From: Gloeotrichia echinulata CP02
GTDB taxonomy: Bacteria > Cyanobacteriota > Cyanobacteriia > Cyanobacteriales > Nostocaceae
Assembly: GCA_038087035.1 (NCBI GenBank)
Contig: CP051187.1
Span: 2,609,001 to 2,673,000 of the forward strand
Direction: 5' to 3'
DNA length: 64,000 nucleotides
Shown here: positions 35,442-44,335 of the stretch, in pieces
Numbering within the stretch: position 1 is the stretch's first letter
Layout: every line of letters begins with the position of its first letter
Notes under the pieces: model-generated
What the model saw: only the letters and a program-made list of their open reading frames with translations
Database searches by the model: none
What the model was told of the DNA's origin: nothing
Program-made: the position numbers and the translations under genes

Positions 35442-36407
35442 CTAAGTATCAGTAAACGTATCCATCGCCTCGGTGCTAGCGACTGCTAGGGATTGAGTGC
35501 GTTCTCGCCACAAAGCTAGGAGAGTGCTGGCGATAAAGATACTGGAATAAGCGCCCATTATGAAACCAACTATCAAAGCTAGGGAAAAATATCTCAGTGT
35601 TTCTCCGCCAAATAGAAAGATAGCGAATAATGTCAGCATAGTTGTTAAGGTCGTGTTGATTGACCTTCCCAGGGTTTGATTGACTGCATCATCGACAATA
35701 TCAGCGATGGGACGATTGGGATTGGTTTGTAGTGTTTCGCGAATGCGATCGTAAATTACCACGGTATCGTTGACTGAGAAACCTGTAATTGTCAGCAAGG
35801 CGACGATAAATAGGCTATCTACTTCAATTCCTAGTACCAAACCCAAAATGGAAAAAATGCCGACGGTGATCAAGACATCATGCAACAGGGCGACAATGGC
35901 AAACACGGCATAGTCTAACTGAAAGCGGAAGGTCAGATAAATCGTGATACCAATGAAGGAAACTATCAGAGCTAGTATCCCAGATCTAAACAACTCTTGT
36001 CCTAAAGTCGGACCTACGGAGTCAATTTGATTTTTTTGTGGGTCAAAAGTGCCGATTTTTTCAGTTAAGACGGTTTGCAATTTGCTACGCTGATCGACAT
36101 CTAAGTTTTTTGTCCGAATTAATACGCCATTATCACCGACAAGTTGGATGCTGCTATCGCCCAGACCTTGTGCTTTGGCTGCTTCGCGGACAGCGACAAT
36201 ATCAATTGGTTTGTCGCAATTACCTGGTTTTGTACAATCGCGTTCCAACTGTAAGCGTGTACCACCGATAAAATCCAAACCGGGGCGTAGAGGTAAGCCA
36301 ATTGTTGGTTGTTGCCAAGAAATCACCATTGAGATGATACCAGCAAGAATGACGGCGGCGGAAATACTCCACCAAAGCGATCGCGATTTGTTAATACTGA
36401 GTTTCAT
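35442..36407 (-). CDS. secF: Protein translocase subunit SecF
   Basis: SecF with SecD forms a proton-driven membrane complex that pulls preproteins from SecYEG on the periplasmic side. The 321-residue protein has six membrane helices, the first near residue 12-30, a periplasmic P1 domain, and the family motif in FSVNDTVVIYDRIRE (transmembrane helix 4/5 region). Its start overlaps the secD stop by four bases (ATGA), indicating translational coupling in a secD-secF operon. Confidence 0.96.
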   Translation of the reverse strand: MKLSINKSRSLWWSISAAVILAGIISMVISWQQPTIGLPLRPGLDFIGGTRLQLERDCTKPGNCDKPIDIVAVREAAKAQGLGDSSIQLVGDNGVLIRTKNLDVDQRSKLQTVLTEKIGTFDPQKNQIDSVGPTLGQELFRSGILALIVSFIGITIYLTFRFQLDYAVFAIVALLHDVLITVGIFSILGLVLGIEVDSLFIVALLTITGFSVNDTVVIYDRIRETLQTNPNRPIADIVDDAVNQTLGRSINTTLTTMLTLFAIFLFGGETLRYFSLALIVGFIMGAYSSIFIASTLLALWRERTQSLAVASTEAMDTFTDT

Positions 36408-37816
36408 TTCGCCACCTCTGCCTTATTTGATGCTGGCACATTCGGAGAGTATAGTTCTACCTTCCGTAATGAGGGTATGGAAATTGCTAAAAACATCAAT
36501 GTGCGACTACAGGTAATGGCGCTAAACATACTCACCGCTACCCCTAAAGCTAAGGTAAGGGCAAAGCCTTTGACTAAACCAGAACCCAGCCAGAACAAGG
36601 CAGCGCAGGCAATCCATGTGGTAACGTTACTATCTAAAATACTAGAGAATGCGCGGTAAAAACCAGATTCTACTGAACGATACAAAGATTTACCCGCCTG
36701 CAATTCTTCCCGTGTGCGTTCAAAAATTAACACATTTGCATCAACCGCCATCCCAATACTGAGGATAAACCCAGCAATTCCTGGCAAAGTTAAGGTAATG
36801 CCTAATAAAGCAAAGCTAGCCCAAGTCAACAGGGAGTAGATGATTAGTGCCAAATCTGCCATCAATCCTGGTAGTCTATAGTAAACCACCATAAATATTA
36901 ATACTAAAACTAGACCACCAATACCAGCATATATGCTGCTTTGAATACTATCTTTACCCAGAGTTGCGCCTACTGTGCGTCTTTCGGCGATTTCTACGGG
37001 TACAGGTAAAGACCCACCGCGTAACTGTACGCCCAAATCGTTGGCTTCTTGTGCTTTAAAGCGTCCTGTAATCACAGCGGCGCCACCAGTAATCCCTGTG
37101 CTAGCAAATTCTGGTCCGACATTAGGAGCGCTAATTAGTTCATTATCTAGAAATATCCCAATACTGCGTCCAGTTCCTGCCAAATTTTTGGTTAATGTGG
37201 CAAAAAGTTCACCACCCTTTTGATTGAAGCGAATCGCCACATTCCAATTATCGCTTTGAGTGGGTTCACCATAGGCATTTTCCAAGTATTTACCCGTCAG
37301 TGGTGGATCGGTACTTTCAAACAATTCTGCGATCGCCTGATTATTTTTGAGCAACTCTTCTTGATTCTTAACAATAGCTGCTTTATCCTTGCTGGTTCTC
37401 AATTCCTGTTGCTTTCCTTTCAATTCGGCGCGAGATGTTTGGAAAGCAAACAGTTGAGTTTCTGTACCCGGCTTTTGTTTGCGGAATTCTAACTGTGCTG
37501 TACCACCTAGTACCCGTTCTGCCTGCTCAGGATCGTTCACACCCGGCAGTTGTACTAGAATCTTATCTGTACCCACAGTTTGAATCACTGGTTCGGAAAC
37601 CCCAAGGCCGTTAATTCGACCTTCCACGACTTTCTTCACAGCTTCCAATTCCCGTTCGGTGATTTGCTTAATTTCTGCTGTTGTTTTCACCTGAATTGTA
37701 AGCTGTGAGCCTCCCCGCAAGTCCAGTCCCAGGGGTATAGGAATTGTGGCAATCACCGTAATAGCGGCGATAACCAAAACTAAAATTAAAGCTAAGAGCG
37801 ATCGCTGTCTTTGCAT
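36404..37816 (-). CDS. secD: Protein translocase subunit SecD
   Basis: This is a 470-residue protein from ATG 37816 (MQRQRSLLALILVL); a TTG seven codons upstream is the only longer option. Layout: first membrane helix, DLRGGSQLTIQV motif, large periplasmic P1 domain with VVEGRINGLGVSEP, FxGG-type VQLRGGSLPVP before helix 2, then five helices with MAVDANVLIFERTREEL. It partners SecF in late protein export. secD is the first gene of the pair. Confidence 0.96.
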   Translation of the reverse strand: MQRQRSLLALILVLVIAAITVIATIPIPLGLDLRGGSQLTIQVKTTAEIKQITERELEAVKKVVEGRINGLGVSEPVIQTVGTDKILVQLPGVNDPEQAERVLGGTAQLEFRKQKPGTETQLFAFQTSRAELKGKQQELRTSKDKAAIVKNQEELLKNNQAIAELFESTDPPLTGKYLENAYGEPTQSDNWNVAIRFNQKGGELFATLTKNLAGTGRSIGIFLDNELISAPNVGPEFASTGITGGAAVITGRFKAQEANDLGVQLRGGSLPVPVEIAERRTVGATLGKDSIQSSIYAGIGGLVLVLIFMVVYYRLPGLMADLALIIYSLLTWASFALLGITLTLPGIAGFILSIGMAVDANVLIFERTREELQAGKSLYRSVESGFYRAFSSILDSNVTTWIACAALFWLGSGLVKGFALTLALGVAVSMFSAITCSRTLMFLAISIPSLRKVELYSPNVPASNKAEVAK

Positions 37817-37869
37817 ACCATAACTCACAACTGACAAAGGCTATAATAGCGTTCTTTTTATCGGTTATG

Positions 37870-37985
37870 AGTATGGATTAGGGATTGGGCATGGGGCATG
37901 GGGCATGGGGCATGGTAATATTACTTCCTCATCCCCCTCATCCCCAGTCCCCAGCGATGCACTGAGCTTGTCGAAGTGTCCCCAG
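37870..37985. repeat. CATGGGG heptamers and CCCAGTC-type words
   Basis: Four GGGCATG/GGCATGG units, then CATCCCC words and CCAGTCC fragments between pdhB and secD. No gene. Confidence 0.8.
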
Positions 37986-37987
37986 TC

Positions 37988-38971
37988 CTAAACTCGCAAA
38001 GCTACCATTTTTTCCACAGCTTCCACGATTTGCTCTGGTTGGACAATTGTCAATCGTTCCAGATTACCATTGTAAGGTGTGGGGATATCTTGGGAAGATA
38101 GGCGCAGCACTGGTGCGTCTAATTCATCAAATAAGCGGTCATTAATTGAGGCTGTTAATTCGGCGCCAATACCGCCGGTTTTCATACACTCTTCGACGAT
38201 AATCACTCGATGGGTTTTCCGTATGGATGCACCGATGGTATCAAAATCCAGTGGCTTGAGTGATATCAGGTCAATGACTTCTGGGTCATAACCTTCTTTT
38301 TCCAAGGGTTTTACAGCTTGCAGCACATGATGCCGCATCCGTGAATAGGTAAGTATTGTGACATCTTTACCGCTACGCACTACTTCTGCTTTATCCAGAG
38401 GTACTAGATATTCTTCTTCGGGTAAGTCTTCTTTCAAGTTGTAAAGCAGGACGTGTTCAAAGAACAATACTGGGTTATCATCACGGATAGCAGATTTTAG
38501 TAGTCCTTTGGCATTTTTTGGTGTGGAACAAGCCACAATCTTCAATCCAGGCACCGCTTGGAAATAAGCTTCTAATCGTTGGGAATGTTCTGCACCTAAT
38601 TGGCGTCCCACACCCCCAGGTCCACGAATCACCATCGGAATTTTAAAATTACCACCGGAAGTATAGCGTAGCATCCCGGCGTTATTGGATATTTGGTTAA
38701 AAGCAAGTAACAAAAAGCCCATGTTCATCCCTTCGATGATGGGTCTTAACCCAGTCATCGCGGCGCCAACTGCTATACCAGTAAAGCTGTTTTCCGCAAT
38801 GGGTGTATCTACAATCCGCAAATCGCCGTACTTTTTGTACAGGTCTTTGGTCACTTTGTAGGAACCGCCATAGTGTCCTACGTCTTCACCGAGGACGAAT
38901 ACACTAGAGTCACGCGCCATTTCTTCATCAATGGCTTCCCGTAGGGCGTTGAAGAATAGAGTTTCTGCCAT
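37988..38971 (-). CDS. pdhB: Pyruvate dehydrogenase E1 component beta subunit
   Basis: This is a 327-residue beta subunit of the thiamin-diphosphate E1 enzyme that decarboxylates pyruvate and passes the acetyl group to E2 lipoyl domains. Motifs: MARDSSVFVLGEDVGHYGG, DTPIAENSFTGIAVGAAMTG (cofactor-contacting Glu), GPGGVGRQLGAEHSQRLEA and VIIVEECMKTGGIGAE. Start MAETLFFNALREAI is canonical. The alpha subunit gene is not adjacent, as usual in cyanobacteria. Confidence 0.95.
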   Translation of the reverse strand: MAETLFFNALREAIDEEMARDSSVFVLGEDVGHYGGSYKVTKDLYKKYGDLRIVDTPIAENSFTGIAVGAAMTGLRPIIEGMNMGFLLLAFNQISNNAGMLRYTSGGNFKIPMVIRGPGGVGRQLGAEHSQRLEAYFQAVPGLKIVACSTPKNAKGLLKSAIRDDNPVLFFEHVLLYNLKEDLPEEEYLVPLDKAEVVRSGKDVTILTYSRMRHHVLQAVKPLEKEGYDPEVIDLISLKPLDFDTIGASIRKTHRVIIVEECMKTGGIGAELTASINDRLFDELDAPVLRLSSQDIPTPYNGNLERLTIVQPEQIVEAVEKMVALRV

Positions 38972-39088
38972 TTAGACCTTTAGTACGATTTACTGTTTTA
39001 GAATCTTATCGCGCCGTCATGGTAAATATAGTGAGCGATCGCACTCATTAAGTTGTCATCAGTTGTCAATTGCGATCCTCCTCATCAG

Positions 39089-39145
39089 CCCTTACCCTTG
39101 ACCCTTGACCCTTGACCCTTGACCCTTGACCCTTGACCCTTGACC
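39089..39145. repeat. STRR array, GACCCTT heptamer (about 8 units)
   Basis: Tandem GACCCTT between pdhB and the XRE gene, followed at 39149 by a divergent copy of the GGGCGCAAGGCC palindrome. Confidence 0.93.
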
Positions 39146-39242
39146 AATAAGGGCGCAAGGCCTAGATCCCCTACATGATTTTTGCCAAGCTACTTAATAT
39201 AGTCAGACACTCATGCTAAAAAAACTGATAACTGACACACAA

Positions 39243-39533
39243 TCAGCTATAGACTTGAGAATCAGGTAGTGGCGCTATCTGATTATCTGGAAAGCGCTTG
39301 GGTCTTCCTGGTTTGCGTTTATGTCGCTGATTAATTGACTTTTCGCTTGCAGCGGCCAATTCTTCGGGTGTACATTTGAATAGACGCAAAGCATCCACAT
39401 ATTTTTTGGGTGTCATCGTGGGTTCAGTACGCCCAGCTTCCCAATTGCGAACACTCGTTTCGCTGATTGCAAGCCTGAAGGCTACCTCTGCACGGCTTAA
39501 ACCCGCACGCTCTCTCAGGACTTGCATATCCAT
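39243..39533 (-). CDS. XRE-family helix-turn-helix regulator with basic tail
   Basis: This is a 96-residue protein. Residues 3-62 form an XRE/Cro HTH (LRERAGLSRAEVAFRLAISE, TSVRNWEAGRTEPTMTPKKY). The tail contains KRKPGRPKR, close to an AT-hook core (GRP flanked by basics), an unusual addition. It should bind DNA as a repressor-type regulator. It lies alone with long spacers on both sides, and a 620-bp upstream region; self-regulation is likely but no operator is evident. Confidence 0.85.
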   Translation of the reverse strand: MDMQVLRERAGLSRAEVAFRLAISETSVRNWEAGRTEPTMTPKKYVDALRLFKCTPEELAAASEKSINQRHKRKPGRPKRFPDNQIAPLPDSQVYS

Positions 39534-40157
39534 ATTCCATGCTCCCCTTGAAAAATTTAGAATTAGCTTGTTAAATCAATTGACATTAAATGCCAATTGT
39601 GAAAAATTTATCCACTATATATATTTTATAAACGATCACCTTGCTCTATAGCAAACCAGATAACCTGATATAACCTCGATTTCTGTATTATTTCGTACAA
39701 ATTTTCTTAACAATACTTTATATTTCTTAATCTACCTCAATAAATGACTAAGTACAGCCTTTCATAAATTCATGAAGTTTTGGTTCGTAGTTGCTCAAGG
39801 CTAACACCACGCTGCGCGAATAGCGCTAAAGCGCAACTACGAACGATAGAGTTTATTCTCATTTCGTCACGAACTTGTGCAATCCTGTACTAGCTTTACA
39901 AGCAATTCAGCGATCAAAATTGGTGTGGCGGACTACTAGGAACTAGATAGTGGTATTTTTTACTTATGAGTTCTTACTTATAACTCCTCACTCAGCACTC
40001 AGTCTTTGGTTTTATTGACCCAAAATAGACTGAGATATTTAGTGCCAGGTTTCTAGATTTTTGCGAAGATCATAGTGTGTGGCTCAATCAGCATACTGCT
40101 GGTTATAAGCTTTCTTAACAAATTAATGGAGCCTCACATCTAACAAATAACTTACTT
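39534..40157. other. Intergenic region with 11-bp inverted repeat
   Basis: GTTCGTAGTTG (39783-39793) and CAACTACGAAC (39834-39844) flank a spacer with TAGCGCTAAAGCGC, a common Nostoc repeat. The rest is AT-rich. No gene; promoters of the divergent regulator and DHH genes are expected here. Confidence 0.6.
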
Positions 40158-41441
40158 ATGCAATTGAATCCTTCGTTTACGCAGCTTGAGAGTTTATCAT
40201 TGACCAGAGAGCCGAACCCAGAGGATGCTGAAATAGAAAAACACCCAGTTGAAATTCCACTGGTTAGGCCAGCCTTACCGCCATCGACAAGTGAAGGAGG
40301 TATTTATCTAGTTCAACGCGGCAATTCTCTGGTTGCTCAAAAGTCAGAAGAGCTACAAAAGACCCTTTTAGCACACAGGCACGAGCGTCAGTTGATCATT
40401 TTACAAGATTTTCCCGATCCTGATGCCCTTTCTTGTGCTTGGGCTTACCAATTAATTGCACAGCAATATGATATCAAATCTGAAATTATTTATGCTGGTG
40501 CATTGAGTCACCAAGAAAATATAGCCTTAGTTAAGCTCACTAATTTACCTGCTCAACGTTGGACACTGCAAAACCTCAAAAGTAAAGATTTGTCTTCTTA
40601 TCAAGGTTTTGTCTTAATTGATAACCAGGGTACTACAAGTCAGCTACTTTCAGCAGTGCAGCACGCAGGAATTCCACTGGTTGTAGTCATTGACCATCAC
40701 AGTTTACAGACAGAACTTAAGTCAGAGTTTGTTGATGTCCGTCCTTACGTACGAGCAACAGCAACAATATTTACTCAATATTTACAAGCGGGGCTACTAA
40801 CGTTAGACAGCAGCATCAATCAACATGTCAAATGTGCTACAGCCTTGATGCATGGCTTGCGTTCAGATACTAATCGACTGATGCAAGCGCAAGAAGAAGA
40901 TTTCATGGCAGCTGCATATCTAAGTCGATTTTATGACGCCCAGCTGCTAAATGCAATTTTGCAGGCGAATCGTTCCAAACGGGTAATGGATGTGATAGAA
41001 CGAGCGCTTAAAAACCGCATCGTGCAAAATAACTTTTCCATTGCTGGTGTTGGTTACATCCGCTACGATGACCGAGATGCTATCCCCCAAGCAGCAGATT
41101 TTCTCGTGACAGAAGAAAACGTGCATACGGCTGTGGTTTATGGCATTGTTCACGATGAAGATGATGAATTGGAGGTAGTAATTGGCTCCTTGAGAACCAC
41201 AAAACTCACTCTAGATCCTGACGAATTCATCAAAGAAGCCTTTGGACAAGATAGCACAGGGCGATTTTTTGGTGGTGGAAGAACAGGCGCAGGCGGCTTT
41301 GAAATACCGATGGGTTTCTTGTCTGGTAGCAACGAAAATTCTGCTTATGCAAAAATGAAATGGGATGTGTTTGATGCTCAAATTAAGCAAAAATTATTGA
41401 GGTTGGTCAATCCCAAAGATAATCCGATTCAATCAGAGTAG
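40158..41441 (+). CDS. DHH-family phosphoesterase (NrnA-like)
   Basis: This is a 427-residue protein with a DHH/DHHA1 two-domain core. Metal-binding motifs: ILQDFPDPDALSCAWA (DxD-type), LIDNQG, VVIDHHS (DHH), MHGLRSDTNRL; C-terminal DHHA1 part has GRFFGGGRTGAGGFEIPMGF (GGGH-like substrate loop). NrnA-type enzymes degrade nanoRNA and/or 3'-phosphoadenosine phosphate. The N-terminal about 85 residues are cyanobacterium-specific. Alone in its region. Confidence 0.88.
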   Translation: MQLNPSFTQLESLSLTREPNPEDAEIEKHPVEIPLVRPALPPSTSEGGIYLVQRGNSLVAQKSEELQKTLLAHRHERQLIILQDFPDPDALSCAWAYQLIAQQYDIKSEIIYAGALSHQENIALVKLTNLPAQRWTLQNLKSKDLSSYQGFVLIDNQGTTSQLLSAVQHAGIPLVVVIDHHSLQTELKSEFVDVRPYVRATATIFTQYLQAGLLTLDSSINQHVKCATALMHGLRSDTNRLMQAQEEDFMAAAYLSRFYDAQLLNAILQANRSKRVMDVIERALKNRIVQNNFSIAGVGYIRYDDRDAIPQAADFLVTEENVHTAVVYGIVHDEDDELEVVIGSLRTTKLTLDPDEFIKEAFGQDSTGRFFGGGRTGAGGFEIPMGFLSGSNENSAYAKMKWDVFDAQIKQKLLRLVNPKDNPIQSE

Positions 41442-41562
41442 GTAAGAAACGACAAAGAGGGGAAGAACTCCTAAATTAAGCTCCAGTCGAATTGAAAATT
41501 GCATCCTGAAATTTTTTTAGCACCTTTTGTGGAAGTTGTAACTAGGAATGGTATGCATTAAA

Positions 41563-41601
41563 TTTCCGTATAATGTCCTCAATGGGGTAAATATACGGAA
41601 A
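41563..41601. promoter_or_regulatory. Perfect 10-bp inverted repeat, candidate operator
   Basis: TTTCCGTATA (41563-41572) and TATACGGAAA (41592-41601), 19 bases apart, 78 bases before the HicB-like start codon. Position and symmetry suit a repressor site for autoregulation by the antitoxin-like proteins; it could also be a transcript hairpin. Confidence 0.5.
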
Positions 41602-41678
41602 ATTTTTGTATGTGATACTCTTGGAATTGGTATACGTTTGATGCTAGACTATCAGAAAGTTATACATTTAAGATAAAT

Positions 41679-41879
41679 ATGCGCCTGCAACTAACTAAAG
41701 TATTTAAGAAAGTTCCTGAAGGTTATATAGGATTTGTTGAAGAGCTACCCGGTGCAAATACTCAAGCAGAGACTCTTGAGGAAGCAAGAGCAAATTTGGA
41801 AGAAGCAATTGAATTGGTTTTAGAATCTAATCGTCTGCTGACAGAAGAGCAACTTCAAGGTTTGGCTATAGCATTTTAG
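41679..41879 (+). CDS. HicB-family antitoxin-like protein
   Basis: This 66-residue protein matches the short HicB/UPF0150 fold: LTKVFKKVPEGYIGFVEELPGANTQAETLEEARANLEEAIEL. HicB proteins neutralise the HicA mRNA interferase and often repress their own operon. No HicA gene (dsRBD-like, about 60-80 residues) is adjacent, so this is an orphan. The next gene starts 25 bases on, suggesting a shared transcript. Confidence 0.85.
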   Translation: MRLQLTKVFKKVPEGYIGFVEELPGANTQAETLEEARANLEEAIELVLESNRLLTEEQLQGLAIAF

Positions 41880-41903
41880 ATATGCTGTTTGAGAACAATC
41901 AAA

Positions 41904-42137
41904 ATGACACAGCAAGAGTTGTTGAATGAGTTTTTATCCCTTCCTGATGAAGCACAGCGTCAAGTCATAGACTTTATTGCTTTTTTGCGACAAAGATATG
42001 CAGTAGTTGAGCCTCCATCGTCCTCAGTTGATTTTGAGTTGAGAAATGATAGTTTTATTGGGATGTGGCGCGATAGCGAAAATTTAGCTGATAGCACTGC
42101 GTGGGTGCGTAGTGTTCGAGAAAATGAGTATCCATAA
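41904..42137 (+). CDS. DUF2281-type antitoxin-like protein
   Basis: This is a 77-residue protein from ATG 41904 (MTQQELLNEFLSLPDEAQRQ). The N-terminal helix pattern PDEAQRQVIDFIAFLRQRY is typical of DUF2281/VapB-like proteins that precede PIN-domain toxins. The tail FIGMWRDSENLADSTAWVRSVRENEY is the toxin-binding type. No PIN toxin follows: sixA begins 22 bases later. It seems an orphan antitoxin, or the pair with the HicB-like gene serves another regulatory role. Confidence 0.75.
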   Translation: MTQQELLNEFLSLPDEAQRQVIDFIAFLRQRYAVVEPPSSSVDFELRNDSFIGMWRDSENLADSTAWVRSVRENEYP

Positions 42138-42158
42138 CGCTGAAAATGCCTAAAATTT

Positions 42159-42656
42159 ATGATGGAACTATATTTAATTCGTCATGGCATAGCTGAAGAA
42201 AAAACAGATAACCTCAAGGATGAGGAGCGAGTTCTCACCAAAGAGGGACGCCAAAAAACAGAAAAAGTAGCCCAGCGACTAGTCCAATTAGGTTTGCACT
42301 TTGACTTGATTGTCACCAGTCCCTTAGTGCGGGCTAGACAAACAGCAGAAATCCTGGTAGCTGCTAGACTTAGTTCTCAACTAGAAGAATCAACCCACCT
42401 GTCCCCTGAAGGTCAGATTGATAATTGGGTGAATAAGTGGTTACAGCCAAGGAATTATTCCCCAAAAACCCAACTGGCGCTGGTGGGACATGAACCTAAT
42501 TTGAGTAATTGGGCAGAAATTCTCCTATGGGGGGAAACAAAAGCAGGTTTAGTCCTGAAAAAAGCAGGTATGATCGGGATAAAACTACCAGAAATAGGCT
42601 CACCTCTGGGTCGTAGTCAAATGTTTTGGTTGACACAACCCAAATACTTATTGTGA
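42159..42656 (+). CDS. sixA: Phosphohistidine phosphatase SixA
   Basis: This is a 165-residue histidine phosphatase. The catalytic RHG motif is at LYLIRHGIAEE (His9 region), with the second histidine in LVGHEPNLS and Arg in TSPLVRARQTAEIL. SixA removes phosphate from phosphohistidine domains such as HPt of phosphorelays and PTS proteins. Two ATG codons start it (42159, 42162). It is downstream of two antitoxin-like genes at a spacing that allows readthrough. Confidence 0.9.
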   Translation: MMELYLIRHGIAEEKTDNLKDEERVLTKEGRQKTEKVAQRLVQLGLHFDLIVTSPLVRARQTAEILVAARLSSQLEESTHLSPEGQIDNWVNKWLQPRNYSPKTQLALVGHEPNLSNWAEILLWGETKAGLVLKKAGMIGIKLPEIGSPLGRSQMFWLTQPKYLL

Positions 42657-42767
42657 GGGTTTTTCAACGGTTACGAAAAAACTTTGGTTACAACTGTTAC
42701 TGTTATAGGAGCAACAATTTCTGGTAAGTTAGCCTGAGCAAATCTTTCAAAAGCAGATGGTGTTGCC

Positions 42768-43904
42768 ATGTCGGTGTGCGAATACAAGCCCGGTTTGGAA
42801 GGCATTCCTGCTGCCCAATCCAGTATCAGCTATGTTGACGGGCAAAAGGGATTACTAGAGTATCGTGGTATCCGGATTGAGGAATTAGCAGAAAAAAGTA
42901 CATTTCTCGAAACTGCTTATCTCCTAATTTGGGGTGAACTACCAAACAAGGAAGAATTGGAAGCGTTTGAGTATGAAGTCAAGAGCCATAGGCGGATCAA
43001 GTACCGGATTCGCGATATGATGAAATGCTTCCCAGAAAGCGGCCACCCAATGGATGCTCTGCAAGCCTCTGCAGCGGCGCTAGGCTTGTTTTATTCACGT
43101 CGGGACTTACATAACCCGGTTTACATCCGGGATGCGGTGGTGCGCTTATTGGCAACCATTCCTACAATGGTAGCGGCGTTCCAGTTAATGCGAAAAGGCA
43201 ATGACCCCGTTAAGCCCCGCGATGACTTAGACTACTCCGCCAACTTTCTGTACATGCTCAACGAGAAAGAACCCGATCCGTTGGCGGCACGGATTCTTGA
43301 CGTCTGCTTAATTTTGCATGTTGAGCATACAATGAATGCCTCCACCTTCAGTGCTAGGGTGACGGCTTCTACCCTAACCGACCCCTACGCTGTGGTTGCT
43401 AGCGCTGTGGGCACATTAGGCGGACCCCTACACGGTGGAGCCAATGAAGAAGTAATCCAGATGTTGGAAGAAATCGGCTCTGTGGAAAACGTCCGTCCCT
43501 ATGTAGACGGACTTCTCGAACGCAAAGCTAAAATTATGGGTTTTGGCCATCGTGTCTACAAAGTCAAAGACCCAAGAGCTACTATTTTGCAAGCCTTAGC
43601 AGAACAGTTGTTCGAGAAATTTGGGCATGATAAGTACTTTGACATTGCCCAAGAAATGGAACAAGTGGTAGGCGAAAAACTGGGTAACAAAGGGATTTAT
43701 CCTAATGTTGACTTTTATTCTGGTTTGGTGTATAGAAAGATGGGAATTCCCACAGACTTGTTTACACCAATATTTGCGATCGCCCGTGTTGCTGGTTGGC
43801 TAGCACACTGGAAAGAACAACTGGAAGAAAACCGGATTTTCCGTCCTACCCAGGTTTACAACGGTCGCCACGAAGCTCCTTATATCCCCATCGACCAGCG
43901 TTAA
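42768..43904 (+). CDS. gltA: Citrate synthase
   Basis: This is a 378-residue type II/short citrate synthase that condenses acetyl-CoA with oxaloacetate, feeding the 2-oxoglutarate branch that supplies nitrogen assimilation. Motifs: HVEHTMNASTFSAR (His), LGGPLHGGANEEV (His) and MGFGHRVYKVKDPR (catalytic-region His/Arg), Asp in YPNVDFYSGL. ATG at 42768 gives MSVCEYKPGLEGIPAA, the normal start. It is followed by long STRR arrays. Confidence 0.95.
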   Translation: MSVCEYKPGLEGIPAAQSSISYVDGQKGLLEYRGIRIEELAEKSTFLETAYLLIWGELPNKEELEAFEYEVKSHRRIKYRIRDMMKCFPESGHPMDALQASAAALGLFYSRRDLHNPVYIRDAVVRLLATIPTMVAAFQLMRKGNDPVKPRDDLDYSANFLYMLNEKEPDPLAARILDVCLILHVEHTMNASTFSARVTASTLTDPYAVVASAVGTLGGPLHGGANEEVIQMLEEIGSVENVRPYVDGLLERKAKIMGFGHRVYKVKDPRATILQALAEQLFEKFGHDKYFDIAQEMEQVVGEKLGNKGIYPNVDFYSGLVYRKMGIPTDLFTPIFAIARVAGWLAHWKEQLEENRIFRPTQVYNGRHEAPYIPIDQR

Positions 43905-43915
43905 GGGAATTCGCA

Positions 43916-44073
43916 ATTGTCATTTGTCATTTGTCATTTGTCATTTGTCATTTGTCATTTGTCATTTGTCAGTGGTAACTACTCTTGACCCTTGACCCTT
44001 GACCCTTGACCCTTGACCCTTGACCCTTGACCCTTGACCCTTGACCCTTGACCCTTGACCCTTGACCCTTGAC
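43916..44073. repeat. Two STRR arrays: TCATTTG then GACCCTT
   Basis: About eight GTCATTT units (43916-43972) followed by about 12-13 GACCCTT units (43982-44073), directly after citrate synthase. Both units occur elsewhere in the window. Confidence 0.93.
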
Positions 44074-44165
44074 TCAAGTCATTTGTGATCCTCTCCACCC
44101 CCCTCCTCTTCCAAGCAGGGGTTTTGCTCGGTGAATCTCAATCCTAAGCATCAGTAGAACTTGTA

Positions 44166-44203
44166 GTATATCGTTGGAGGGTAAAAACCATCCAACGATA
44201 TAC
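44166..44203. promoter_or_regulatory. 13-bp perfect hairpin upstream of ndhA
   Basis: GTATATCGTTGGA (44166-44178) and TCCAACGATATAC (44191-44203) pair around a 12-base loop. No T-run follows, so a simple terminator is not implied; an operator or an RNA element in the ndhA leader is possible. It begins 170 bases before the ndhA start. Confidence 0.55.
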
Positions 44204-44335
44204 TAAGCATGGTAATTGGCAAACAATCTTCCATCAGGCATCATCTCGGCAGAGATATTAATCAGTGAATTTACAGATATTAATTAAACTAATAGTTGTA
44301 AATCACTACGACTCGATGACTTAAAGAGCACAAAC

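Noticed and set aside
43916..44073. Regular tandem repeats that look like a CRISPR array
   Set aside because: Units are 7 bases, contiguous and without spacers; there are no cas genes in the window. The same holds for all STRR arrays here.
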